Assembly (NCBI RefSeq): GCF_003350475.1
Contig: NZ_QQAV01000018.1
Span: forward strand, 1 to 62,869
Length of the DNA: 62,869 nucleotides
Direction of reading: 5' to 3'
Source: Pseudacidovorax intermedius
Lineage (GTDB): Bacteria; Pseudomonadota; Gammaproteobacteria; Burkholderiales; Burkholderiaceae_C
In this document: positions 31,157 to 39,375 of the stretch, in pieces
How the letters are laid out: each line of letters opens with the position of its first letter
Numbering within the stretch: position 1 is the first letter of the stretch
Program-made: the position numbers and the translations under genes
Notes under the pieces: model-generated
What the model was told of the DNA's origin: nothing
Database searches by the model: none
The model's input: the letters and a program-made list of their open reading frames with translations, nothing else

Positions 31157-32647
31157 ATGTTGAATCGTCGCACCCTCCTGGTCACCGGCAGCGCCTCCGT
31201 CGCGCTGGCCAGCCCCCTCGCCTCGCTGGCCCAGAGCCGCAAGGACACCATGGTGCTGGGCATGACGCTGGAGCCGCCGGGCCTGGACCCGACCGCCGGC
31301 GCCGCCTCCGCCATCGGCGAGGTCGTGCTCTACAACATCCTGGAGACGCTCACCAAGATCAATGCCGATGGCAGCGTGTCGCCGCTGCTGGCCGAGAGCT
31401 GGGAAGTCTCGCCCGACCTGAAGACCTACACCTTCAAGCTGCGCCGCGGCGTCAAGTTCAGCAACGGCGAGCCCTTCAATGCGCAGACGGTCAAGTTCGC
31501 CTTCGACCGCGCCGGCGGCGAGAAGAGCACCAACAAGGACAAGCGCACCTTCGCCGCCATCAGCACGCAGGCGGTGGACGACTACACCGTGGTGCTGATC
31601 AATAAAGAGATCGACCCCGACCTGCCCTTCGTGCTGGGCCAGGCCACCGCCGTGATCGTCGAGCCCAAGAGCGCCGACGGCAACGCCGCCAAGCCCGTGG
31701 GCACCGGCCCCTACAAGCTGGACGCCTGGGCCAAGGGCTCCACGCTGACGCTCAGCAAGTGGGACGGCTTCCGCGACCCCAAGCTCGCCAAGCTCAACAA
31801 GATCATCTTCCGCTTCATCTCCGACCCGGCGGCGCAGGCCGCCTCGCTGATGGCCGGCGACGTGGACGCCTTCCCCCGTATCGCCACGCGTGTGGTGCCG
31901 CAGTTCAAGGCCAATCCGCAGTTCCAGGTGATCCTGGGCGGCTCGCGCGCCAAGACCATCGTCGCCATCAACAGCAAGAAGAAGCCGCTGGACGACGTGC
32001 GCGTGCGCCGCGCCATCCTGGCCGCCATCGACCGCAAGGCCTTCATCGACGGCGCGGCCGACGGCTTCGGCACGCCCATCGGCAGCCACTATGTGCCCGG
32101 CGCGCCCGGCTACGTCGACACCACCGGCATCAACCCCTACGACCCCGAGAAGGCCAAGAAGCTGCTGGCCGAGGCCGGCGTGAAGCTGCCGCTGGAACTC
32201 ACCATGACGCTGCCGCCCCCGCCTTATGCCCGCCAGGGCGGCGAGGTGGTCGTGGCGCAGTTGGCCAAGGTAGGCATCAACGTCAAGACGCAGAACGTCG
32301 AGTGGGCCCAATGGCTGAGCCAGACCTACGGCGGCGGCCACAACTACGACCTGTCCATCATTTCGCACGTCGAGCCCTTCGACCTGGGCAACTATTCCAA
32401 GCCCGACTACTACTGGGGCTACGACAACAAGGCCTTCACCCAGCTCTACGACAAGATCAAGACCACAGGCGACGCCAAGGAGCGCAACAAGCTGCTGGGC
32501 GACGCGCAGAAGCTGCTGGCCCAGGACGCGGCCAACGGCTTCATGTACCAGCCGCAGTTCCCGGTGATCGCCAAGAAGAGCGTGAAGGGCCTGTGGACCC
32601 AGATGCCAATCTTCTGCAACGACCTGGCCGCGCTGCACTGGGGTTGA
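31157..32647 (+). CDS. Peptide-type ABC transporter substrate-binding protein 1 (SBP family 5)
   Basis: Periplasmic binding protein of 496 residues with signal MLNRRTLLVTGSASVALAS...SLAQS. The SBP_bac_5 fold follows: MTLEPPGLDPTAGAASAIGE, LAESWEVSPDLKTYTFKLR, RGVKFSNGEPFNAQTVKFAFDR, PVGTGPYKL. The start at 31157 is chosen by the signal peptide; the frame is open to 30215. Here the binding-protein gene comes after the ATPases. A TTC38-like gene follows after only 34 nt. Confidence 0.95.
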   Translation: MLNRRTLLVTGSASVALASPLASLAQSRKDTMVLGMTLEPPGLDPTAGAASAIGEVVLYNILETLTKINADGSVSPLLAESWEVSPDLKTYTFKLRRGVKFSNGEPFNAQTVKFAFDRAGGEKSTNKDKRTFAAISTQAVDDYTVVLINKEIDPDLPFVLGQATAVIVEPKSADGNAAKPVGTGPYKLDAWAKGSTLTLSKWDGFRDPKLAKLNKIIFRFISDPAAQAASLMAGDVDAFPRIATRVVPQFKANPQFQVILGGSRAKTIVAINSKKKPLDDVRVRRAILAAIDRKAFIDGAADGFGTPIGSHYVPGAPGYVDTTGINPYDPEKAKKLLAEAGVKLPLELTMTLPPPPYARQGGEVVVAQLAKVGINVKTQNVEWAQWLSQTYGGGHNYDLSIISHVEPFDLGNYSKPDYYWGYDNKAFTQLYDKIKTTGDAKERNKLLGDAQKLLAQDAANGFMYQPQFPVIAKKSVKGLWTQMPIFCNDLAALHWG

Positions 32648-32681
32648 TGCCCGGTTGAAGAGGCGGCGGCAGAATGGATGC

Positions 32682-34037
32682 ATGCCCGCCGCCTCCCACT
32701 TGCCCGCCGATCCGTTCGGCAACCCGATCAGCGTCAGCGACACCACCAGCCGCCGGCTGATCGACGACTTCGCCTCGGGCTTCGTGGCCTGCGAATCCAC
32801 GGCGGCCAACCTGGTCACCGAGGGCCACGACGACGACGCCCCGCTCTTCCAGGCCTATGCCGCGGCGCTCCAGATGTTCGCGGAGACGGGCGATGCGCCC
32901 GCCGCCGCCCGGCCCCATATCGACCGCGCACGGGCCGGTGCCGCCAGCGCCACCCAACGCGAACAGCGCTTCATCGAGGCCGTCGCCGCCTGGGTCGAGG
33001 GCGACATGCGCCGCGCGGTACAACTACATGAGCAACAGGCCCGCGACTTTCCACGCGACCTGGTCTCCGTCAAGCTGGGCCAATACCACTGCTTCAACCT
33101 TGGCGACTGTGCCGGCATGCTGCGCCTGGGTCTGGCCGCCCTGCCCCATGCGGCCGACGTGCCGCAGGTGCATGGCATGGTGGCCTTCGGCTTCGAACAG
33201 TGCCACCGGCTGCGCGAGGCCGAGGCCAGTGCCCGCCGCGCGATCACGATGCAGCGCAAGGAGCCCTGGGCCCACCATGCGCTGGCGCATGTCATGCTCA
33301 CCGAGGGCCGGCTGCACGAGGGCCTGGCCTTCATGGAGGACGTGAGCGAGACCTGGACGGGGCTCAACTCCTTCATGGTCACGCACAACTGGTGGCACCT
33401 GGCGCTGTTCCTCATCGACCTGGACCGTGCGGACGAGGCGCTGGCCGTGCACGACCGGCATTGCTGGGGCGTGGCCAAGGCCTATTCACAGGACCAGATC
33501 GGCGCCGTCTCGCTGCTCGCCCGGCTAGAGCTGGCCGGACAGGACGTGGGCGAGCGCTGGACCGAACTCGGCGGCTACCTGGCCCAGCACACGCAGGACC
33601 AGGTGCTGCCCTTCCTGGACCTGCAATACCTCTACGGCCTGGCCCGCGCCGGCCGGCCCGAGGCGGATGACCTGCTGGCCCGGATCGAGGACTTCGCGCC
33701 CAGGGCGCCCGAGGCCAGCCGCCATGCCTGGCAAAAGGTCTGCGTGCCCGCGGCCCATGGCCTGGTGGCCCATGCGCGCGGCGAGTTCAAGAAGGCCGCA
33801 GAGGCTTTGGGCACCGCGCTGCCGCGCATGATCGAGATCGGCGGGAGCCATGCCCAGCGGGACCTCTTCGGTCAGATCCATGTCGACGCGCTGGTGCGCA
33901 GCGGCGAAGGCCGCCATCTGGCACAGGCGCTGGACGTAGTGCAGCCGCAGCGCAACGGCCAGCCGGAATCGCTGCGACTGGCTCGGCTCGCCGATACGAT
34001 CCACGCCGGCCTGGGACTGCCTCAGGAGCCACGCTGA
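32682..34037 (+). CDS. TTC38-like tetratricopeptide protein
   Basis: A 451-residue soluble protein without signal peptide. Sequence such as EQRFIEAVAAWVEGDMRRAV, WAHHALAHVMLTEGRLHEG and NWWHLALFLIDLDRADEAL fits the family of human TTC38, a solenoid of TPR-like helices whose function is unknown. The start at 32682 (MPAASHLPADPFG) is preferred over 32655. It is packed between the binding protein (34-nt gap) and the phosphoribosyltransferase (3-nt gap), so it belongs to the transporter operon. That suggests a role with the imported compound, by association only. Confidence 0.8.
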   Translation: MPAASHLPADPFGNPISVSDTTSRRLIDDFASGFVACESTAANLVTEGHDDDAPLFQAYAAALQMFAETGDAPAAARPHIDRARAGAASATQREQRFIEAVAAWVEGDMRRAVQLHEQQARDFPRDLVSVKLGQYHCFNLGDCAGMLRLGLAALPHAADVPQVHGMVAFGFEQCHRLREAEASARRAITMQRKEPWAHHALAHVMLTEGRLHEGLAFMEDVSETWTGLNSFMVTHNWWHLALFLIDLDRADEALAVHDRHCWGVAKAYSQDQIGAVSLLARLELAGQDVGERWTELGGYLAQHTQDQVLPFLDLQYLYGLARAGRPEADDLLARIEDFAPRAPEASRHAWQKVCVPAAHGLVAHARGEFKKAAEALGTALPRMIEIGGSHAQRDLFGQIHVDALVRSGEGRHLAQALDVVQPQRNGQPESLRLARLADTIHAGLGLPQEPR

Positions 34038-34040
34038 TCC

Positions 34041-34745
34041 ATGACCACGTCCGTCCCGCATTTCACCGAACCCACGACCCATTACTGGCAGCAGCTGTTG
34101 CCGGCAGACGCAGCACCGCCGCTCACGCCGCCCTGGCGCCACGGCGTGCCCGCCCCCCTGCCCGACGGCCGCGTGCTGATGCTGCCCATTCGCCAGATGG
34201 CGGACGACCCGAGCCTGGCCGTCGCCTCCTTCCTCTGCAACCAGGCATCGCTCGAAGTGGTGGACGAGCTCGGGCGCCTGCTGGCCGAGCGCCTGGCGCC
34301 CAGCGCGCCCGAGGTGGTCATCGGCCTGCCCACGCTGGGCCTGACCTTCGCCCCGCTGGTCGCACGGCACCTGGGCCACGCGCGCTACGTGCCGCTGGGC
34401 TATTCGCGCAAGTTCTGGTACGACGAGACGCTGTCGGGCGCGGTGCAGTCCATCACCACGCCCACGCCGGGCAAGCGCGTCTACCTCGACCCGCACCTGC
34501 TCCCGCTGGTGCAGGGCAAGCGCGCCGTGGTGGTGGACGATGCCGTGAGCAGCGGCCGCACGCTGCTCGCACCGTGGACCATGCTGGAGTCCATCGGCGT
34601 CGAAGTGGCGGCCGTTGGCGTGGCAATGCGGCAGGGGCAGCGCTGGCGCGACACGCTGGGGCCACAGCGCGCTGCACGCGTCATCGGCGTCTTCGAAAGC
34701 CCGCTGCTGCGCGCGACCGAAGAAGGATGGGTGCCGCGGGACTGA
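34041..34745 (+). CDS. Phosphoribosyltransferase-fold protein
   Basis: A 234-residue protein with the type I PRTase PRPP loop AVVVDDAVSSGRTL at about 162-175 and an upstream VVIGLPTLGLTFAPLVARHLG strand-helix. A long middle insertion (SRKFWYDETLSGAVQSITT) resembles the flexible hood of adenine-type PRTases. The substrate is not predictable. It could be a purine-type base, or the fold may be regulatory. It is the last gene of the peptide-ABC/TTC38 operon and is followed by a 151-nt gap with an operator-like sequence. Confidence 0.8.
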   Translation: MTTSVPHFTEPTTHYWQQLLPADAAPPLTPPWRHGVPAPLPDGRVLMLPIRQMADDPSLAVASFLCNQASLEVVDELGRLLAERLAPSAPEVVIGLPTLGLTFAPLVARHLGHARYVPLGYSRKFWYDETLSGAVQSITTPTPGKRVYLDPHLLPLVQGKRAVVVDDAVSSGRTLLAPWTMLESIGVEVAAVGVAMRQGQRWRDTLGPQRAARVIGVFESPLLRATEEGWVPRD

Positions 34746-34825
34746 GCATGCGACGGGCCGGCCCCGCAGGCGGGCGCCGTCGGCGAGGTGGTACGCAATC
34801 TGCTTGAGGCAGGCGGTCCACTTTG

Positions 34826-34846
34826 TCGTATCCCTTTTCGTATACG
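34826..34846. promoter_or_regulatory. GTATAC-type operator candidate upstream of the SsuA-like gene
   Basis: TCGTAT occurs at 34826-34831 and again at 34838-34843. The second copy is part of the palindrome CGTATACG (34839-34846), in an AT-rich patch about 50-70 nt before the binding-protein start. FCD-type GntR repressors often bind GTATAC-centred dyads. Such a regulator is the last gene of this operon, so autoregulation is a reasonable inference. Confidence 0.5.
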
Positions 34847-34908
34847 TTTTTGGTGCGTGCACGCTGGCCCAGGACTGGCGCGCGCCGGCGTCTGCGATGG
34901 AGCCCCGC

Positions 34909-36033
34909 ATGTCCTCCCGCGCTTCTTTCTCGCCCGTCGCCCATGAGGCGAATGCCTTCACACGCCGCCGCTGGCTCCAGGCCGCGGGCGCCGCCGGCGC
35001 CACGCTCGCCGCGCCCGCCTTCGCGCAGACACGCCCCATCAGCATCACCCTGCCCTGGGTGGTGAACGGCTCCAACTACTGGCCCATGGTCGGCAAGGAG
35101 CTGGGCTTCTTCAAGAAGCGCGGTATCGACCTCACCGTCTCGCGCGGCAACGGCTCCGTCGCAGCAGCCCAGGCCGTGGCCAACAAGCAATTCGACATGG
35201 GCGTGGTGTTCTTCGGCGGCACGCTGGTCAACATGGCGCGCGGGCTGCCGCTGCAGGCCCTGGCCACCGTCGGCTACGACTCGCTGATGGGCAACCTCGT
35301 GCTGGCCGACTCACCGATCCGCGGGCCCAAGGACTTCGAGGGCAAGCGCGTCGGCACCGTCGCCACTTCGGCCGAGTCGCCCTACTGGGCCGCTTATGCC
35401 GCCAAGACCGGCATCGACCTTTCAAAGGTCACGCGACAGCAGCTCGATGCACGGCTGATCGAGCGCGCCCTCATGGACCGGCAGGTCGACGCCATCACGG
35501 CCATCGGCTCGTCCAGCATCCCGGTGCTGGACTCACTGGGGGTCAAGACGCGCTTCATCCCCTGGGCCTCCGCCGGCATCGAGCTGTATGCGGCGCAGGT
35601 CATCGCGCGCACCGAGACCATCCAGGCCGACCCCGGTCTCTGCCAGGCCATGGTGGACGGCATCCTCGAATCGGTGGTCTACACGCTCAAGAAGCCCGAG
35701 GAGTCGCTGGAGATCCTGTTCAAGGCCCAGCCCGAGATCGCTCTCGCCAAGGGCGGCAAGGAGAACGCCCGCCTGTCGCAAGGCCTCGCCCAGGCCACCA
35801 TGGTGGCGCCCGAGGCCATCGAGCACGGCATGGGCTACAGCAGCATTCCCAAGCTCGCCGGAATGATCTCGCTGGCCGCCCGCGCCGGCGCACTCAAGGC
35901 CGATGCCAAGCCGCTGGTGCCCGAGGACCTGGCCACCAACCGCTTCGCGGGCCGCATCAAGTTGAGCAGCGGCGAATGGGACGTCGTTCGGCGCAATGTG
36001 GCGCCCTACGCCAAGATGGTGGGCATGGCCTGA
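34909..36033 (+). CDS. Nitrate/taurine-type ABC transporter substrate-binding protein (SsuA/TauA-like)
   Basis: Periplasmic protein of 374 residues with a Tat-like signal (FTRRRWLQAAGAAGATLAAPAFAQ) and the NMT1/SsuA fold: ITLPWVVNGSNYWPMVGKELG, FFKKRGIDLTVSRGNGSVAAAQAV, KQFDMGVV. An ATG four codons earlier (34897) is the alternative start. It opens an operon with a RutB-like hydrolase, permease, ATPase and GntR regulator. The ligand is likely a small organic N compound related to the hydrolase substrate, by inference. Its stop overlaps the next ATG (TGATG). Confidence 0.9.
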   Translation: MSSRASFSPVAHEANAFTRRRWLQAAGAAGATLAAPAFAQTRPISITLPWVVNGSNYWPMVGKELGFFKKRGIDLTVSRGNGSVAAAQAVANKQFDMGVVFFGGTLVNMARGLPLQALATVGYDSLMGNLVLADSPIRGPKDFEGKRVGTVATSAESPYWAAYAAKTGIDLSKVTRQQLDARLIERALMDRQVDAITAIGSSSIPVLDSLGVKTRFIPWASAGIELYAAQVIARTETIQADPGLCQAMVDGILESVVYTLKKPEESLEILFKAQPEIALAKGGKENARLSQGLAQATMVAPEAIEHGMGYSSIPKLAGMISLAARAGALKADAKPLVPEDLATNRFAGRIKLSSGEWDVVRRNVAPYAKMVGMA

Positions 36034-36755
36034 TGGCCACGCAGGCCAGGGCGATCACGCTGCCGACGCTGCCAGAGCCGCTGGAGGCCTGCGCCTCGCA
36101 GACGGCGCTGGTGGTGATCGACATGCAGAACGGCTATCTGTCGCCCGGTGGTTACCTCGACCTGGCCGGCTTCGACATCAGCGGCACGCCACCCGTGATC
36201 GAGCGCGCAGCGAAGGTGCTTCAGGCGGCACGCCGTGCAGGGCTCATGGTGGTCCATGCGCAGAACGGCTGGAGTCCCTCGCTGGCGGAGGCCGGTCCGC
36301 GCCGCTCGCCGATGTGGCACAAGTCCAATCCGCTCAAGTACATGCGCGCCCATCCGGGCAGCCAGCTGCTGATCCGCGGCACGTGGGACCATGCCATCGT
36401 CGAGGCCCTGCAGCCGCTGCCGCACGAGCCCGTCGTCCACAAGCCCCGCTACAGCGCTTTCGCTGGCACCAACCTGGAGATGATGCTTCGGGCGCATGGC
36501 ATCACCACCCTGGTCTTCGTCGGCGTCAACACCAATGTGTGTGTCGAGACGGCCGTGCGGGATGCCTTCCACCGCGAATTCTTCGCCGTGATGGTCGCCG
36601 ACGCCACGCTGCAGGCCGGCCCGCCTTCCGTCTACGAATCCAGCGTGTTCAACATCGAGAAGTTCTTCGGCTGGACCGCTTCGGCGGCCGACATGGTGAC
36701 ATTCCTCGACGGCCTGGCGATGCCGGGTGCCGATACCGTGGCCTCGTCCTCATGA
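36033..36755 (+). CDS. Isochorismatase-family amidohydrolase, RutB-like
   Basis: A cysteine hydrolase of 240 residues. Catalytic triad: Asp in VVIDMQNGY, Lys in HKPRYSAF, Cys in TNVCVETAVRD, with a cis-peptide context. RutB-type signatures are unusually complete: SPGGYLDLAGFDI, HKSNPLKYMRAHP, RGTWDHAIVE, DATLQAGP and FNIEKFFGW. RutB hydrolyses (per)oxyureidoacrylate in uracil breakdown. No rutA or other rut gene is in the window, so this may act on a related ureido or carbamoyl compound brought in by the adjacent ABC transporter. Start and stop overlap both neighbours. Confidence 0.9.
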   Translation: MATQARAITLPTLPEPLEACASQTALVVIDMQNGYLSPGGYLDLAGFDISGTPPVIERAAKVLQAARRAGLMVVHAQNGWSPSLAEAGPRRSPMWHKSNPLKYMRAHPGSQLLIRGTWDHAIVEALQPLPHEPVVHKPRYSAFAGTNLEMMLRAHGITTLVFVGVNTNVCVETAVRDAFHREFFAVMVADATLQAGPPSVYESSVFNIEKFFGWTASAADMVTFLDGLAMPGADTVASSS

Positions 36756-37504
36756 CAGCGCCTTGGAGACGCTTTGTCCTGCCCGTTGCCTTCGCTCTGG
36801 CGACGCTGCTCGCCTGGGAGGCTGCGGTACGCATCTTTGCCATCCGCGAGGTGCTGCTGCCGGCACCGAGCGCGGTCGTCGCGCGGCTGATCGAGACTTT
36901 TCCGCTGCTCATGCAGCATGCCTGGCCCACCGTGTGGGAAAGCGTGGCGGGCTTCGTCATCGCCTCGGTGCTGGGCGTGGCGCTCGCCGCACTGCTCAGC
37001 GCTTCGGCCCTGATGCGCGACATGCTCTATCCCAACGTCGTGCTGTTCCAGCTCATCCCCAAGATCGCGCTGGCACCGCTGTTCATCGTCTGGCTGGGCA
37101 TCGGCTTCCAGTCGCGGCTCACCTTCTCGGTGTTCATCAGCTTCTTTCCGGTGGTGATCGCCACATTGGCCGGGCTGGACCATGTGGACAGGTCGCTGCT
37201 ACGTCTGTGCCGGGCGCTCACGGCGTCGAGCTGGCAGGTCTTCGCCTGGGTACGGCTGCCGCATGCGTTGCCCTATGTCTTCAGCGGCATGAAGATCGCG
37301 ACCACCTTCGCCATCATCGGCGTGGTGGTGGGCGAGTTCATCACCTCGCAGGCCGGGCTGGGCTACCTGGTGCTGTTCGCCTCGGCGCAGGCGGACACCG
37401 CCCTGATCCTGGCGGCGATCCTGGTGCTGTGCTTCTTCGGCCTGGCCTTCTACGGCCTGGTGGCGCTGCTGGAGCGCTGGACCCAGCGCCGCTTCGGCCA
37501 CTGA
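36752..37504 (+). CDS. Nitrate/taurine-type ABC transporter permease (SsuC-like)
   Basis: A 250-residue inner-membrane protein with about six helices (first FVLPVAFALATLLAWEAAV) and LLPAPSAVVARLIETFPLL. The BPD EAA loop region is CRALTASSWQVFAWVRLPHALPYVF split over helix 4-5. The GVVVGEFITSQAGLGYLVLFA segment is typical of SsuC/TauC. The ATG overlaps the hydrolase stop (ATGA), and the ATPase starts 4 nt after its stop. Confidence 0.93.
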   Translation: MTAPWRRFVLPVAFALATLLAWEAAVRIFAIREVLLPAPSAVVARLIETFPLLMQHAWPTVWESVAGFVIASVLGVALAALLSASALMRDMLYPNVVLFQLIPKIALAPLFIVWLGIGFQSRLTFSVFISFFPVVIATLAGLDHVDRSLLRLCRALTASSWQVFAWVRLPHALPYVFSGMKIATTFAIIGVVVGEFITSQAGLGYLVLFASAQADTALILAAILVLCFFGLAFYGLVALLERWTQRRFGH

Positions 37505-37508
37505 CGCC

Positions 37509-38348
37509 ATGCCGCCCATGACGAACCCACCCGCCTGGCTGCTGCCCGCCAGCACCGCCCCCGACCGTGCGGCGAGCTACCTGAGCGTGCAGGACGCCGG
37601 CAAGACCTACGCCGGCCGCACCGGCGCCGTGCACGCGGTCGAGCATGCCGACTTCGACATCGACGAGGGCGACTTCGTCAGCCTGGTCGGCCCGAGCGGC
37701 TGCGGCAAGAGCACGCTGATGTCCATGATCGGCGGCCTGGAGACGCCCAGCACCGGCCGCATCCGCGTGGGCGGCACGCCCGTGGACGGGCCTCGGCGCG
37801 ACTTCGGCTACGTGTTCCAGGACGCCACGCTGCTGCCGTGGAAGAGCGTGCTGGACAACGTGCTCTTCCCCATCCGCGCCCACCGCCGGCCGGTGGCCGA
37901 GTTCCGGGCCGAAGCCGAGCGCCTGCTGCGCCTGACCGGCCTGTGGGACTTCCGCGACAAGCGGCCCGCAGAACTCTCCGGCGGCATGCGCCAGCGCGTG
38001 GCCATCTGCCGCGGGCTGATCCACGACCCGCGCCTGTTGCTGATGGACGAGCCCTTCTCGGCGCTGGACGCCATCACCCGCGACGACATGAACCTGGCGC
38101 TCGCCCGCCTGTGGGACCAGCAGCAGCGCCGCACCGCCGTCTTCATCACCCACAGCATCCGCGAGGCGGTGCTGCTGTCCGACCGCGTGCTGGTGATGAA
38201 CGCGCGGCCCTCGCGCATCGTGGCCGACATCCGCGTGCCGCTGGCCCGGCCCCGCCATGCAGGGCTGCAGGAGGATCCGGTGTTCAACCAGATCTGCGCC
38301 TTCGTGCGCGAGAAGATCCATGAAGGCCATGGCGGGCACGGCGTCTGA
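37509..38348 (+). CDS. Nitrate/taurine-type ABC transporter ATPase (SsuB-like)
   Basis: A 279-residue ATPase: Walker A GPSGCGKST (about 64-72), Q-loop FQDATLLPW, signature LSGGMRQRVAICRGL, Walker B LLLMDEPFSALD and switch FITHSIREA. The FQD..LLPW motif is characteristic of the NitT/TauT family. Its 3' end overlaps the GntR gene by 29 nt in another frame. Confidence 0.95.
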   Translation: MPPMTNPPAWLLPASTAPDRAASYLSVQDAGKTYAGRTGAVHAVEHADFDIDEGDFVSLVGPSGCGKSTLMSMIGGLETPSTGRIRVGGTPVDGPRRDFGYVFQDATLLPWKSVLDNVLFPIRAHRRPVAEFRAEAERLLRLTGLWDFRDKRPAELSGGMRQRVAICRGLIHDPRLLLMDEPFSALDAITRDDMNLALARLWDQQQRRTAVFITHSIREAVLLSDRVLVMNARPSRIVADIRVPLARPRHAGLQEDPVFNQICAFVREKIHEGHGGHGV

Positions 38349-39039
38349 CTCGCCGCTCGCGCGCCTGGTGCGCGAGCGGCTGGGCGCAACGGGCGTGCGG
38401 CCCTCCACCGACGACATCGTCCACGTGCTGCACCAGGCCATCGTGCGGGGGCTGCTGGCGCCCGGGCTCGCGCTGCGGCAGGACGAACTGGCGGCGCTGT
38501 TCCAGGTGAGCAAGATCCCCGTGCGCGAGGCGCTGCGCACGCTGGAGGCCCAGGGCTTCGTCGAGCTGCAGCTCAACCGCGGGGCCATCGTCAGGCCGCT
38601 GACACTGGCCCAGCTGCGCGATGCCTTCGACCTCCGGCTGATGATCGAGCCGCACCTGATGCGCACCGCCGCCCCGCGGCTCACGCCGGCCATGCTGGAC
38701 CAGGCCGAGGCCCTGATCCAGGACATGGACGACGCCGCCGACGCCTGGCGCTTCAGCGAGTGCAACACCCGCTTCCACGACCTGCTCTACGCGCCGGCCG
38801 ACCTGCCGCTGTCGCGCTCCATCCTCGCCATGCTGCAGGGCCACATCCAGCGCATGTCCTTCATGCAGCTGTCGCTGGCGGGCTTCAACCGCAGCTCCAA
38901 CGAGGACCATCGAACGATCGTGGCGGCCTGCCGAACCGGCGATGGCCAGGCCGCGGCGCAGGCCGTCGAGGCCCACGTGCAGAGCGTGCGCGACATCGTG
39001 CTCACGCTGTACCTGCGCCACCAGACCGACGCCGATTGA
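38320..39039 (+). CDS. GntR-family regulator, FCD subfamily
   Basis: A 239-residue regulator. The N-terminal winged helix (about 25-85) has RQDELAALFQVSKIPVREAL, the GntR recognition helix. The FCD ligand domain (about 95-225) has FDLRLMIEPHLMRT and the likely metal-binding residues in FHDLLY, DHRTIV and VEAHV. The start at 38320 lies inside the ATPase gene; the ATG at 38329 is an alternative. As the last gene of the SsuA-RutB-SsuC-SsuB operon it probably senses the substrate and represses the operon through the GTATAC dyad upstream. Confidence 0.93.
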   Translation: MKAMAGTASDSPLARLVRERLGATGVRPSTDDIVHVLHQAIVRGLLAPGLALRQDELAALFQVSKIPVREALRTLEAQGFVELQLNRGAIVRPLTLAQLRDAFDLRLMIEPHLMRTAAPRLTPAMLDQAEALIQDMDDAADAWRFSECNTRFHDLLYAPADLPLSRSILAMLQGHIQRMSFMQLSLAGFNRSSNEDHRTIVAACRTGDGQAAAQAVEAHVQSVRDIVLTLYLRHQTDAD

Positions 39040-39126
39040 ACGCGCGCCCGCGCCTACACTCCGCGGCGCCTGTGCAACGCGGCGCCGTCGAAGCGGCTTG
39101 TGCACAGGCCATGACTTCCAGCATTC

Positions 39127-39375
39127 GTGAACGCTCACGCTCCCACCACCCTGCCCCAGGTCCACGCCCTGTTCGCGGCCATGCAGGCCCGCGCCCAGGC
39201 CGCCGGCGTGACGCTGCGGGCGCCGCCGCCCGAGCCCACGACCTGCTGCGGCCGCGGCTGCAACGGCTGCGTGTGGGACGGCTTCTATGCCGCCGCCGAC
39301 TGGTGGATGGAAGACGCGCAGGAGGCCCTCGCAGCAGCCAAGGCTGGGGCCTCGCCCGAGGCTCAGCGCAGGTAG
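39127..39375 (+). CDS. Small cysteine-motif protein (oxidoreductase-like domain)
   Basis: An 82-residue protein starting with GTG at 39127. The core EPTTCCGRGCNGCVWDGFY has the CC-x2-GC-x2-C motif of the oxidoreductase-like N-terminal domain family (PF09791), followed by a Trp-rich helix and an Ala-rich C-terminus. The four clustered cysteines could bind a metal or be redox active; the function is unknown to me. The final 13 nt overlap the end of the convergent M20 amidohydrolase gene. Confidence 0.7.
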   Translation: MNAHAPTTLPQVHALFAAMQARAQAAGVTLRAPPPEPTTCCGRGCNGCVWDGFYAAADWWMEDAQEALAAAKAGASPEAQRR

